From NCBI GenBank assembly GCA_015069695.1, contig JADCRZ010000031.1, forward strand, positions 1-64,000: a stretch of DNA of 64,000 bases, given 5' to 3'. The position numbers and the translations under genes are program-made. A model generated the notes under the pieces. The model was given only the letters and a program-made list of their open reading frames with translations, had not been told where the DNA came from and made no database searches. How positions within the stretch are numbered: the stretch's first letter is position 1; every line of letters begins with the position of its first letter. Source of the stretch: Williamsia sp. (GTDB taxonomy: Bacteria; Bacteroidota; Bacteroidia; Chitinophagales; Chitinophagaceae). Of the stretch, positions 45,730-54,745 are shown piece by piece.

Positions 45730-46151
45730 TATGGTTCAGACCCTTCCAGCTTGATCTCAACAACATCCCTTACCAGGAAAACATTGTTGTCGAAATTGCT
45801 GGCCATGTCTTTCATGTATTCGTCGGCTTCTTGCTTGGTTTTGAAATTGCCGACACGGATGCGGTAGTAAGGAGCCTGGTAGATCAGGTAAGCTTTTAGC
45901 TCAGGATATAAGCGGTATGCCTTTGTTTTGGCATCGAGGGCTGCATTGCGGTCGATGGTATTGAGAATCTGAATGCGGTAACCAGGTACGTTGCGGCGGG
46001 CGCTGCGCGTAGTTTCTTCGTTGATCTGGGCTTGCTTTTTTACCAGCAGGGCCACCCGCGGGTCTTTGTGCACAACTACAAGACCAGAATCCGACTGGGC
46101 ACTGAGCTTGAGTGAGGTCACCAGGGTAATCAGCAGCAGGAGTTTTTTCAT
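45729..46151 (-). CDS. SPOR domain protein, secreted
   Basis: A 140-residue protein: signal peptide (about 1-18, LKLSAQ), a short linker and a C-terminal SPOR domain (about 55-130) with PGYRIQILNTIDRNAALDAK and YRIRVGNFKTKQEADEYMKDM. SPOR domains bind denuded peptidoglycan glycan strands at division sites and elsewhere. The protein ends GSEP followed by TAG; these codons and the stop lie at the edge of the palindromic repeat. It is co-directional with deoC upstream (44 bp) and the M20 gene downstream. Confidence 0.88.
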   Translation of the reverse strand: MKKLLLLITLVTSLKLSAQSDSGLVVVHKDPRVALLVKKQAQINEETTRSARRNVPGYRIQILNTIDRNAALDAKTKAYRLYPELKAYLIYQAPYYRIRVGNFKTKQEADEYMKDMASNFDNNVFLVRDVVEIKLEGSEP

Positions 46152-46195
46152 GGTGTACGTATAGACAGGCTCTGTTTAGCAAGTATCCTGCCAAA

Positions 46196-46870
46196 TTAGT
46201 AGTCGCTGCCACGGTTGTCAGGCGCTCCGTTTACGATCGCTACGCTGGCGCTGCACCCCAGTCTGGAAGCGCCCGCCTCTACCAGCGAACGGGCAAACCC
46301 ATAATCCCGGATGCCTCCTGAAGCTTTTATTTTTACCCGGTCCGGCAGGTGCTGCCGCATCAGCTTTACTGCCTCTACGGTAGCTCCTCTTTCAGCGTAA
46401 CCGGTGGAGGTTTTCATAAAATCAATCGGCAGCGCACCAATGCCGGAGCAGCACCGGACAATCTCTTCTTCTGTAAGCATGCCACTTTCAATAATCACCT
46501 TAATCCTCTTTTGCTTGTTGTGTACCACTTCAGTCAGCAGGGATACTTCTTTCACAATATAATCCCAGTCATTCATCCTGAGCGCAATAAGGTTGATGAC
46601 CATGTCCAGTTCATCGGCCCCATCAATCAGGGCCAGCACGGCTTCAGCCAGTTTTGCTTCAGTAGCGGAGTAGCCAAACGGAAAACCAATTACAGCAGCA
46701 ATCTGAACCGGCGTGGGAGCCAGCAGGACTTTTGCCCGCTTTACAAAGGGGGGTGGAACGCAAACAGCAAAAAAACGGTGGGTGGCAGCTTCGGTGCACA
46801 GCTGCTCTATCTCTGCCAGGGTCGCAAAGGGCTTTAGCAGGGTATGGTCGATGTAAGAGGCTAAATTCAT
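46196..46870 (-). CDS. deoC: Deoxyribose-phosphate aldolase
   Basis: A 224-residue class I aldolase that splits 2-deoxyribose 5-phosphate into acetaldehyde and glyceraldehyde 3-phosphate in nucleoside breakdown. Start ATG at 46870 (MNLASYIDHTLLKPFAT); the open frame begins one codon earlier with TTG. The Schiff-base lysine is in DFMKTSTGYA (about 151-160), and the second catalytic lysine in VKIKASGGIRD. Size and motifs are complete. Other deo genes are not nearby. It is divergent from the amidohydrolase pair beginning at 46964, with 93 bp between. Confidence 0.95.
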   Translation of the reverse strand: MNLASYIDHTLLKPFATLAEIEQLCTEAATHRFFAVCVPPPFVKRAKVLLAPTPVQIAAVIGFPFGYSATEAKLAEAVLALIDGADELDMVINLIALRMNDWDYIVKEVSLLTEVVHNKQKRIKVIIESGMLTEEEIVRCCSGIGALPIDFMKTSTGYAERGATVEAVKLMRQHLPDRVKIKASGGIRDYGFARSLVEAGASRLGCSASVAIVNGAPDNRGSDY

Positions 46871-46963
46871 CAAAAATTAAGTTTTTTTATAAATCGTTTT
46901 ATTCGGTTGGCCAATTGAAGTAATTTAGATTTTTCTATAGAAATGTAAATCAAAATTAGACTT

Positions 46964-49900
46964 ATGAGAAAACTTACCGAGTTACCCGTGCGAAAGCATG
47001 CTATTTTTCTGTTTCTCGCATTTCTGCTTTTTACAAAAGGACGTGCGCAAACAACCTACCCTGTCAATGGTATAGCAGAACCAAAGGAAGGGTTGTATGC
47101 GTTTACCAATGCCACTATTGTAAAAGATGCCCAAACAACCCTGAACAATGCCAGCATGGTTATTAAAAACGGTAAAATTGTGGCCGTCGGTGCTAATATA
47201 ACCATTCCCAAAGAAGCTGTTACCATTGATTGCAAGGGAAAATGGATCTCTCCTTCTTTTGTAGATATATTCAGTGATTACGGCGTTGCGGCTCCGCAGC
47301 AGACGGGTGGTGGATTTGCCAGATTCGGTGGTGGGGGCGGCTTTCCTGCTCCCCAGATCGCTTCCGCAACCAAGGGTGCCTTTGGTTGGAACCAGGCCAT
47401 CAAGCCTGAAGTAGATGCTTCCAAACTTTTTTCTGTTGATAATGCCAGGGCAAAAACTTTCCGCGACATTGGGTTTGGTACTGTGCTGATTCACCAGAAA
47501 GATGGCCTTGCCCGCGGTACGGGCGCTGTAGTTACCCTGGGTGACATGAAGGAAAATATGCTGGTGGTAAAAGAAAAAGCTGCTGCCCTTTATTCCTTCA
47601 GCAAAGGCACTTCTACCCAAAGCTATCCTAATTCTATGATGGGTTATATTGCCCTTCTCAGGCAAACTTACCTGGATGCAGAATGGTACAAAACAAAACC
47701 TGCTTCAGAAGGAACCAATATCAGCCTGGAAGCATGGCTCGGTAACCAGGGTATTCCACAGATATTTGATGCCGGTGATAAATGGAACGACCTGCGCGCT
47801 GACAGGATCGGAGATGAATTTGGCGTTCAGTATATTATCAAAGGCGGTGGAAACGAATACCAGCGCATCAAAGAAATTGCTTCTACAAAAGCCCCGTTCA
47901 TCTTAACCCTGAACTATCCGCAGGCCATGGATGTGGAAGACCCCAATGATGCCCGCTTTGTTTCGCTGGAAGATATGAAACACTGGGAAATGGCGCCTTC
48001 CAACCCGGCCGCACTGGAAAAAGCCAATATTCCTTTTTGCCTTACAGCGGCTGAACTGCGTGATCCCAAACAGTTTATGACCAACCTGCGCAAAGCCATA
48101 GACTATGGTTTAACTGAAACCAGAGCCATGGAAGCGCTTACCAAAACACCCGCTACCCTGCTGGGTATCTGGGATAAGGTCGGAAGCCTTGATGCAGGTA
48201 AGCTGGCCAATTTCCTCGTTACTTCAGGTCCGGTTTTCAACGAAAGAACTGTCGTATACCAGAACTGGGTACAGGGCGAAAGGTATCCGGTGAATGAAGC
48301 AAACTGGAACGATGTAAGGGGCTTGTACAAACTGGCCATCAACGGTCCTTCCGGTACCCAGAACTATACGCTTGATGTAAAGAGTAGCAACGCTGCCAAT
48401 GTAATCGGGCAGGATACGCTTACCGGCAAGTTCAGTTTTACAGGTAAGATGATAGACCTGAGCTTTGGCCTGGTAAAAAGCAGAGGCGGTAGCGGCGGAT
48501 TTGGTGGTGGAGGCCGTGGCGGAGCTGGAGGCGGCGGTTTTGGTGGCGGCGCTGCTGCTGGTCCTGCCGGAGCCACGATCCGTTTGAGCGGTGTGGCCAA
48601 TGGCACTGAGTGGAACGGCACCGGTTTGGATACTGCCGGCAATAAACTGACCTGGACAGCTACTTTCCAAAGCGCGAGCACAGCCAGAAACGATAGCAGC
48701 AACCGGAGAAGACAACCTATCCGCATGGGTAAGGTAACCTATCCGTTTGATGGCTACGGCTGGGAGGAACTGCCTGCACAACAGAACCTGCTTATTAAAA
48801 ACGCCACTGTATGGACCAATGAACAGGAAGGCAAGCTGGAAGCTACAGATGTGCTGGTGAAGAATGGAAAGATCGCCCAGATCGGTAAAAACCTGAGCGA
48901 TGCATCCGCAAAGGTGATTGATGCAACCGGCAAACACCTGACCACCGGCATCATTGACGAACATTCGCATATCGCGGCTTCTTCCATCAATGAAGGCGGC
49001 CAGTCAGTAACATCTGAAGTAAGGATTGCCGATAACCTCAATCCGGATGATATTAATATTTACCGCCAGCTGAGCGGCGGCGTCACCACTTCGCATATCC
49101 TGCACGGTTCGGCCAATACCATCGGCGGACAAACCCAACTGATCAAACTGCGGTGGGGCGCCAATGACGACGACATCAAGTTCAAGAATGCCGATCCGTT
49201 TATCAAATTCGCACTGGGTGAAAACGTAAAACGCACTACTTCGCAAAACAACAACCGCTTCCCCGATACGCGCATGGGCGTGGAAGAAGTGATGGTTGAT
49301 GCATTCACAAGGGCAAGAGATTATGAAAAAGCCCTCGCTGATAAAAAGAATCCTGTACGGCGCGACCTGGAACTGGAAGCCCTGCTGGAGATCTTAAACA
49401 AAAAGCGGTTCATCACCTGCCACTCCTATATACAAAGCGAGATCACCTCCACCATGCGGGTGGCCGAGAAATTCAACTTCACCGTGAATACGTTCACGCA
49501 TATCCTGGAAGGCTACAAAGTGGCTGACAAGATGAAAAAGCATGGAGCCAATGCATCTACCTTCTCCGACTGGTGGGCGTATAAAGTGGAAGTGCAGGAT
49601 GCGATCGCGTACAACGCGGCTATCATGTACCAGATGGGCATGAATGTATGTATCAACTCCGATGATGCAGAAATGGCCCGCCGCCTGAACCAGGAAGCTG
49701 CCAAAACAGTCAAGTATGGCGGTGTACCCGAAGAAGATGCGCTTAAGATGGTAACGCTGAACCCGGCCAAAGCCTTGCATGTAGCCGATCGCGTTGGCAG
49801 CATCAAGGTAGGTAAGGACGCAGACCTGGTTATCTGGAGCGATCATCCGCTGAGCATTTATGCCAAGGCAGAAAAAACCATTGTGGATGGTATCGTGTAT

Positions 49901-50116
49901 TTCGACCGGGACCGTGATGCAGAGTTGCGCAAGCAAATCGCATCTGAACGCAACCGGCTGGTGCAGAAATTATTGGCTGAAAAAAGAAGCGGCACGCCGA
50001 TGGAACGTGCCCAACCCAGCGTATCTGTATTGATGTACTGCGGCGATCACGAGGCACACAACGGCATTGTTACCGTTGAATACGATGGATCGGACGTAAA
50101 CCAATCTAACCAATAA
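46964..50116 (+). CDS. Double-module secreted amidohydrolase-superfamily protein
   Basis: A 1050-residue protein with a signal peptide (about 1-28, FTKGRAQ) and two imidazolonepropionase-like modules. Module 1 (about 35-450) has the beta-sandwich and lid (NGKIVAVGANITIP) but where the metal-binding HxH should be it reads SFVDIFSDYGV, so it probably has no catalytic metals. Module 2 (about 600-1030) has IIDEHSHIA with His667/His669, a catalytic-like SDDAEMA and ALHVADRVGSIKVGKDADLVIW. Gly-rich stretches lie at about 114-130 and 507-540. The next gene, 12 bp downstream, encodes another such module, so they form an operon and probably a complex. Substrate unknown. Confidence 0.88.
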   Translation: MRKLTELPVRKHAIFLFLAFLLFTKGRAQTTYPVNGIAEPKEGLYAFTNATIVKDAQTTLNNASMVIKNGKIVAVGANITIPKEAVTIDCKGKWISPSFVDIFSDYGVAAPQQTGGGFARFGGGGGFPAPQIASATKGAFGWNQAIKPEVDASKLFSVDNARAKTFRDIGFGTVLIHQKDGLARGTGAVVTLGDMKENMLVVKEKAAALYSFSKGTSTQSYPNSMMGYIALLRQTYLDAEWYKTKPASEGTNISLEAWLGNQGIPQIFDAGDKWNDLRADRIGDEFGVQYIIKGGGNEYQRIKEIASTKAPFILTLNYPQAMDVEDPNDARFVSLEDMKHWEMAPSNPAALEKANIPFCLTAAELRDPKQFMTNLRKAIDYGLTETRAMEALTKTPATLLGIWDKVGSLDAGKLANFLVTSGPVFNERTVVYQNWVQGERYPVNEANWNDVRGLYKLAINGPSGTQNYTLDVKSSNAANVIGQDTLTGKFSFTGKMIDLSFGLVKSRGGSGGFGGGGRGGAGGGGFGGGAAAGPAGATIRLSGVANGTEWNGTGLDTAGNKLTWTATFQSASTARNDSSNRRRQPIRMGKVTYPFDGYGWEELPAQQNLLIKNATVWTNEQEGKLEATDVLVKNGKIAQIGKNLSDASAKVIDATGKHLTTGIIDEHSHIAASSINEGGQSVTSEVRIADNLNPDDINIYRQLSGGVTTSHILHGSANTIGGQTQLIKLRWGANDDDIKFKNADPFIKFALGENVKRTTSQNNNRFPDTRMGVEEVMVDAFTRARDYEKALADKKNPVRRDLELEALLEILNKKRFITCHSYIQSEITSTMRVAEKFNFTVNTFTHILEGYKVADKMKKHGANASTFSDWWAYKVEVQDAIAYNAAIMYQMGMNVCINSDDAEMARRLNQEAAKTVKYGGVPEEDALKMVTLNPAKALHVADRVGSIKVGKDADLVIWSDHPLSIYAKAEKTIVDGIVYFDRDRDAELRKQIASERNRLVQKLLAEKRSGTPMERAQPSVSVLMYCGDHEAHNGIVTVEYDGSDVNQSNQ

Positions 50117-50127
50117 AACAAAGAGAA

Positions 50128-51468
50128 ATGAAAAAAATACTATTGGCGCTCAGCTTGTTTGCAACAGCAGGTGCCTTCGCGCAGGAGGATGTATACCCTT
50201 CCAAATCGGAGAATCCGCATTTTGTGATCACCAATGCAACGATCCATGTAGGCAACGGACAGGTTGTTCAAAACGGTTCCATTGAAGTAAACAATGGCAA
50301 GATCGTGAGCGTAGGGTCGGGCACGGCTGTACCGCCGGGTGTGGTAACCATCGATGCCAAGGGAAAACAGGTTTATCCTGGTTTGATCCTGCCTGTGAGC
50401 GACCTGGGTTTAAAAGAAATCGGGAGTGGCGTACGCGGGTCGAATGATGTGGAAGAACTGGGTGATTACAATCCCAGTGTTCGCTCCATTGTTGCCTACA
50501 ATACCGATTCAAAGATCATCAACACACTCAAAGCAAACGGCATCCTGCTGGCAGGTGTAGCACCCCAGGGCGGCACTATTTCAGGATCTTCCTCCGTGGT
50601 GCAGCTCGATGCCTGGAACTGGGAAGATGCAGCGTACAAGATGGATGATGCCATTCACATGAACATGCCCAGCCTGGTGAGCAGGGGCCGTGGGCGCCGC
50701 GGTGGTGGCGGTTTCCCGGGTGGATTTCCCGGAGCCCAGGGCCAGGGAGCCGGTGTTGATCCGGAAACACAGGCATTGCAGAAAATAGAAGAAGTAAAAG
50801 GTTTTTTCCGCGAGGCAAAAGCTTACTCCCTCGAAGCTTCGCACAAGGAAACCAATTTAAAGTATGAAGCTGTAAAAGGATTGTTTGATAAAAAGCAAAA
50901 GCTCTTTGTCCACGCCAACCAGGTAAAGCAAATGCTGGTGGCCATCGATTTTGTAAAAGAATTCGGGTTTGATGTCGTGATCGTAGGGGGCAGCGAAAGC
51001 TGGCAGATCGCTGACCTGCTCAAACAAAACAACATCGCCGTGGTGCTGCAGGCTGAACATTCCCTGCCTGAAACAGAGGATGATGATGTTGACCAGCCTT
51101 ACAAAACACCGGCAGTCCTGCAAAAAGCAGGTGTGTTGTTCGCACTGAACGACAACAATGAAGAAACGCGCTACCGCAATCTTTCTTTCAATGCAGGTAC
51201 AGCAGCTGCTTACGGATTGGGCAAGGAATCTGCCCTGCAGGCCATCACGCTCAATCCCGCCAAGCTGTTGGGTGTGGCCGACAGAACCGGTTCGCTCGAG
51301 GTAGGCAAGGATGCCAATATTGTGATTGCAGAAGGTGATATCCTGGACATGAAGTCGAGCAATGTAGAAAGCGCTTTTATCCAGGGCAGAATGGTCAGTC
51401 TGAACAACAAACAAAAACAACTGTACGAACGCTATATTTATAAATATGGCTTGAAGAAAGGATTCTAA
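50128..51468 (+). CDS. Secreted amidohydrolase-superfamily protein, degenerate metal site
   Basis: A 446-residue protein with a signal peptide (1-18, AGAFAQ), the N-terminal strands NATIHVGNGQVVQNGSIEVNNGKIVSVGSG and the C-terminal LLGVADRTGSLEVGKDANIVIAEGD of imidazolonepropionase-like amidohydrolases. In place of the usual PGxIDxHxH it has YPGLILPVSDLGL, so the metal site is probably lost. A Gly-rich segment (about 186-209, GRGRRGGGGFPGGF) interrupts the barrel. It resembles module 1 of the preceding protein and is transcribed with it. It may be a non-catalytic partner; this is inference. Confidence 0.85.
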   Translation: MKKILLALSLFATAGAFAQEDVYPSKSENPHFVITNATIHVGNGQVVQNGSIEVNNGKIVSVGSGTAVPPGVVTIDAKGKQVYPGLILPVSDLGLKEIGSGVRGSNDVEELGDYNPSVRSIVAYNTDSKIINTLKANGILLAGVAPQGGTISGSSSVVQLDAWNWEDAAYKMDDAIHMNMPSLVSRGRGRRGGGGFPGGFPGAQGQGAGVDPETQALQKIEEVKGFFREAKAYSLEASHKETNLKYEAVKGLFDKKQKLFVHANQVKQMLVAIDFVKEFGFDVVIVGGSESWQIADLLKQNNIAVVLQAEHSLPETEDDDVDQPYKTPAVLQKAGVLFALNDNNEETRYRNLSFNAGTAAAYGLGKESALQAITLNPAKLLGVADRTGSLEVGKDANIVIAEGDILDMKSSNVESAFIQGRMVSLNNKQKQLYERYIYKYGLKKGF

Positions 51469-51486
51469 AGGAAAGAGATAATAAAC

Positions 51487-51525
51487 TAAAAGCGGGCCTT
51501 CAACAATAATGAAGGCCCGCTTTTA
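51487..51525. terminator. Bidirectional terminator between amidohydrolase and hxpB-like genes
   Basis: A perfect 15-bp stem (51487-51501 with 51511-51525; TAAAAGCGGGCCTTC and its complement) around a 9-base loop, with A and T tracts at either end. It lies between two convergent genes and can work on both strands. Confidence 0.9.
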
Positions 51526-51536
51526 TTTGCAGGAGG

Positions 51537-52190
51537 CTATAATTTCTTTAAAAGCTCGTCATTAAAGTTCAGCAGGGAATCCAGGCACAGGTCTGCCGCG
51601 CCCCACTTTGCTTCTTTAAATTGCCCGGGCACCGGCACGGCCACACATTTCATGCGGGCAGCTTTAGCCGCGATCATGCCGTTGAAAGAATCTTCAAAAC
51701 AAACACAGTTCAGCGGCGAAGCATTTAGTGCCGCAGCACAATTTATATATACCTGCGGATGTGGTTTCCCAAAGGGAAGGTACTCTGCAGAAGCAATCGC
51801 ATCCAGCAAATGGGCAATTCCCAGCTTCTCTGCCACTACGTCTACCAGCCGCAGCGGGGATGAGGTGGCCAGTCCGATCTTGAAACCGTGTTCCCGGAAA
51901 AAGTTGATGATGTAATGGGTGCCGGGAAAAGCGATGGCATCCTGCCGGATGTATTCAATGGCTTTGTGCTCGATGGTGCTAACGGCTTCTTCCTTATGAG
52001 TGTTGTCGATGCTAAAATAATTGAACCAGTATTCAATCCATTCCGGGGTTCTGAGTCCGGTCGTACCATAGTACTGTTCAATCGTAATGGTAGCCCCATA
52101 AAGCTGCAATGTGTCCATGCCTGCTTTTTGCCAGAGCGGCTCCGAATCTATCAGCAATCCATCCATGTCGAAGATGACCGTATCAAGCAT
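51537..52190 (-). CDS. HAD-family sugar-phosphate phosphatase (HxpB-like)
   Basis: A 217-residue HAD hydrolase of the beta-phosphoglucomutase/phosphatase group. Motif I is VIFDMDGLLIDSEPLW (about 4-19; Asp8 nucleophile and Asp10), motif II LATSSPLRLVD, motif III and IV KPHPQVYINCAAALN and CVCFEDSFNGMIAAKAA. The small alpha-helical cap at 20-85 fits hexitol or 2-deoxyglucose-6-phosphatases (HxpB/YniC). It probably dephosphorylates sugar phosphates in the cytoplasm. Convergent with the amidohydrolase gene; divergent from the acyltransferase gene, with 111 bp between. Confidence 0.9.
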   Translation of the reverse strand: MLDTVIFDMDGLLIDSEPLWQKAGMDTLQLYGATITIEQYYGTTGLRTPEWIEYWFNYFSIDNTHKEEAVSTIEHKAIEYIRQDAIAFPGTHYIINFFREHGFKIGLATSSPLRLVDVVAEKLGIAHLLDAIASAEYLPFGKPHPQVYINCAAALNASPLNCVCFEDSFNGMIAAKAARMKCVAVPVPGQFKEAKWGAADLCLDSLLNFNDELLKKL

Positions 52191-52301
52191 GCGCTATTTT
52201 TGGGGGCAAAGATACTCGCCTGGTATTGTAAGCTGGCACGAATCTTATGGTAAATACCGTAGATTCGTATTAGTATTAGATTGTTAGCCAAACTATACCA
52301 C

Positions 52302-53066
52302 ATGCGTTCCTTCATTGAGCGACTCAAATCGACCCGGCTGCTGCGAAAAATAATTTATTTTATCGTAGGTGTGTTTTCCTATCCCGGTTTAGTTTTATTC
52401 AACCGCCTGCACATCAAAGGAACGGAACACTTGCGCAGCCTGCCCGGGAAAAATGTGTTGTTTGTAAGCAATCATCAAACTTATTTCGCAGATGTGATCA
52501 CCTTTCTCCACATTTTTGCGGCTGTCAAATGGGGAAAAAAAGACAGGCTAGGCATCCCTTATTACCTGCTTAACCCTTTTACTCATGTATATTATGTAGC
52601 AGCGGAAGAAACGATGAAAGGCAGTTGGCTTAGCCGCTTGTTTGCATTGGCCGGCGCGCTGACCGTGAAGCGGACCTGGCTCCCACAAGGCAAAGAAGTA
52701 AGGAAAGGATTGGACCCTTCTGATACCAGGAAGATATACCGGGCGCTGGAAAGCAACTGGGTCATCACTTTCCCGCAAGGTACTACCCGCCCCTTCGCAC
52801 CCGGCAGAAAAGGGACCGCTGCCATCATCAAGCAAGTACAGCCTATTGTAGTACCTGTAGTGATCAACGGTTTCTGGCGCGCATTTGACAAAAAAGGATT
52901 GAAGCTGAAGAAAAAGGGTTCGCGGCTCTCTGTTACATTTAAAGCTCCCCTGCAAATAGATTATGAAGCTTCTGCCGAAGTGATCACCGAACAACTGATG
53001 GATGCCATCCAGCAAAGCAAAAAATTTATGATGAAGGGCCGGCATCATCATGTGGCAAAGTCCTGA
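52302..53066 (+). CDS. Lysophospholipid acyltransferase (PlsC-like)
   Basis: A 254-residue 1-acyl-glycerol-3-phosphate acyltransferase-like enzyme. An N-terminal hydrophobic stretch (IIYFIVGVFSYPGLVLF) is followed by VLFVSNHQTYFADVITFLHIF (about 52-72), the equivalent of motif I. The canonical spacing is NHxxxxD; here five residues stand between His and Asp (NHQTYFAD). Motif III is FPQGTTRPFAPGRKG (about 156-170). It probably acylates a lysophospholipid or sphingoid-type lipid at the membrane. The frame opens at TTG 52281, but the ATG at 52302 (MRSFIERL) is preferred. Confidence 0.85.
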   Translation: MRSFIERLKSTRLLRKIIYFIVGVFSYPGLVLFNRLHIKGTEHLRSLPGKNVLFVSNHQTYFADVITFLHIFAAVKWGKKDRLGIPYYLLNPFTHVYYVAAEETMKGSWLSRLFALAGALTVKRTWLPQGKEVRKGLDPSDTRKIYRALESNWVITFPQGTTRPFAPGRKGTAAIIKQVQPIVVPVVINGFWRAFDKKGLKLKKKGSRLSVTFKAPLQIDYEASAEVITEQLMDAIQQSKKFMMKGRHHHVAKS

Positions 53067-53191
53067 GCATTCCCCTGTTTAATATCCCACTTACCGCCTC
53101 CCGATTGTTCCAATCCTGTCAGGACAGCAACCTATACCTCCCGCTATTGCCGGGCATAATTTTTATATTATGTATGCTTTAAACTTACTTT

Positions 53192-54112
53192 ATGGCAGAA
53201 AATAACAATCAGGGAAAAACTGCGCTCATAACCGGCGCTACCAGCGGGATTGGCTACGAGCTGGCGAAGCTGTTTGCCAAGGATGGATATGATCTTGTAC
53301 TCGTAGCACGTGCTGCAGACCGTTTGCAGGCGGTATCAGAAGAGTTTAAGCAGCAATACGATGTAGAAGTGCATACCATTGAAAAAGATTTGTTCACACC
53401 AGGTGCTGCCAGGCAGGTTTATGATGAAACGAAAAAATCAGGACTTACCATAGATGCACTGGTAAACAATGCCGGACAAGGTGAATACGGCAGATTTATC
53501 GATACTGATCTTGACCGTGAAATTGACCTGGTACACCTCGACATTATTTCCGTGATCAGTTTAACCAAGTTCTATCTTAAAGAGATGGCCGACCGCAATG
53601 AAGGCAAAATTTTGCAGCTGGCTTCTAATTTGTCGAAGGCTCCTACACCCCTGATGTCGGTGTATGCCGCTTCCAAAGCATTTGTGCTGTCGTTTACGGA
53701 AGCCCTGATCGAAGAGATGAAAGAAAGCGAAGTTATCATCACCGCGCTGCTGCCAGGCCCGACAGACACTGACTTTTTCCACAAGGCTGGCGCAGAGGTT
53801 TCTGTTACATACAAGGAAATGCCGATCTACGATCCGGCAGAAGTAGCCAAAGCAGGTTATAAGGGATTGATGAGCGGAAAGAGCAAAGTTATTCCCGGCG
53901 CCATGAACAAGGCAGAAGCTGCCATGGGCACCGTATTACCCGATGGAGCTGTTACAGCCATGATGAGCAAGCAAATGAAACCCAGCGAAAAAGAAGGCGG
54001 CAGAGAAGCCATTTCCCATCCTGCTTCTGCTGCAGAAAGAGCAAGCATGCACAGCAGGGAAGGAGATTTGCGGGGACATGAAGGACATGTTCACGAGGAG
54101 CAAGGTGCTTAA
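53192..54112 (+). CDS. Short-chain dehydrogenase/reductase (SDR)
   Basis: A 306-residue oxidoreductase with the classical SDR motifs: TGATSGIGYELAK (about 14-26; NAD(P) binding), NNAGQG (about 93-98), and the catalytic YAASKAF (Tyr and Lys) with the upstream ASNLSKAPTP. LPGPTDTDFFHKAG is the conserved PG region. The C-terminal 60 residues (KQMKPSEKEGGREAISHPASAAE.., HEGHVHEEQGA) form a His/Glu-rich tail not found in a typical SDR. The substrate is unknown. A cis effect on the molybdenum hydroxylase genes starting 114 bp downstream is possible, but a link is unproven. Confidence 0.88.
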   Translation: MAENNNQGKTALITGATSGIGYELAKLFAKDGYDLVLVARAADRLQAVSEEFKQQYDVEVHTIEKDLFTPGAARQVYDETKKSGLTIDALVNNAGQGEYGRFIDTDLDREIDLVHLDIISVISLTKFYLKEMADRNEGKILQLASNLSKAPTPLMSVYAASKAFVLSFTEALIEEMKESEVIITALLPGPTDTDFFHKAGAEVSVTYKEMPIYDPAEVAKAGYKGLMSGKSKVIPGAMNKAEAAMGTVLPDGAVTAMMSKQMKPSEKEGGREAISHPASAAERASMHSREGDLRGHEGHVHEEQGA

Positions 54113-54226
54113 TAAACATACATGTGCCTGCCGGATGTTGCAACAGAGGCTTTAACGATCCGCATTGTTACACCGCCAGGCACATCTTCATTGTACACCG
54201 GTTCGCCATTTAAAATTGACCTTACT

Positions 54227-54745
54227 ATGAGTAACACAGTACAAGAAAAAACCACCCTTGCTGCCCAGCCGCTTGCTGAACCCCTGCCGGTTCATCTGCG
54301 CATCAATGGGGAAGACCATCGCCTGCAGCTGCGGCCCTGGGTGAGCCTGCTGGATGCCCTGCGGGAATACATCGGTTATACCGGCACCAAAAAAGGATGC
54401 GACCATGGGCAATGCGGCGCTTGTACCGTGTTAGTTGATGGCGTGCGCATCAATGCCTGTATGACCCTGGCTGTTATGCGAGACGGGCAGGAGATTACGA
54501 CCATTGAAGGGCTGGCCAACGGAGATAAGCTTCACCCGCTCCAGGCTGCTTTTGTTGAGCACGATGCATTTCAGTGCGGCTATTGTACGCCAGGGCAGAT
54601 ATGCTCTGCCGTTGGATTGATCAAGGAAGGCCGGGCTAAGACCCGGGACGACATCCGGGAACTGATGAGTGGCAATATTTGCCGCTGTGGTGCATATACC
54701 AATATTGTTGATGCGATTGAAAGTGTAACAGGAGGAACGATATGA
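54227..54745 (+). CDS. Molybdenum hydroxylase small subunit ([2Fe-2S])
   Basis: A 172-residue electron-transfer subunit of a xanthine dehydrogenase/aldehyde oxidoreductase. The plant-ferredoxin-like [2Fe-2S] site is KGCDHGQCGACTVL (about 50-63) with a fourth Cys in INACM; the second site is FQCGYCTPGQI (about 107-117) and NICRCGAYTNI (about 145-155). The start at 54227 (MSNTVQEK) is used; the frame is open from 54122 but the extension has no Tat twin-arginine signal, so the complex is probably cytoplasmic. The stop overlaps the next start by 4 bp (ATGA). E. coli PaoA is a similar protein. Confidence 0.93.
   Translation: MSNTVQEKTTLAAQPLAEPLPVHLRINGEDHRLQLRPWVSLLDALREYIGYTGTKKGCDHGQCGACTVLVDGVRINACMTLAVMRDGQEITTIEGLANGDKLHPLQAAFVEHDAFQCGYCTPGQICSAVGLIKEGRAKTRDDIRELMSGNICRCGAYTNIVDAIESVTGGTI

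Noticed and set aside
54122-54226. Upstream extension of the [2Fe-2S] subunit as a possible Tat signal
   Set aside because: No twin-arginine motif, and the ATG at 54227 gives a standard start.
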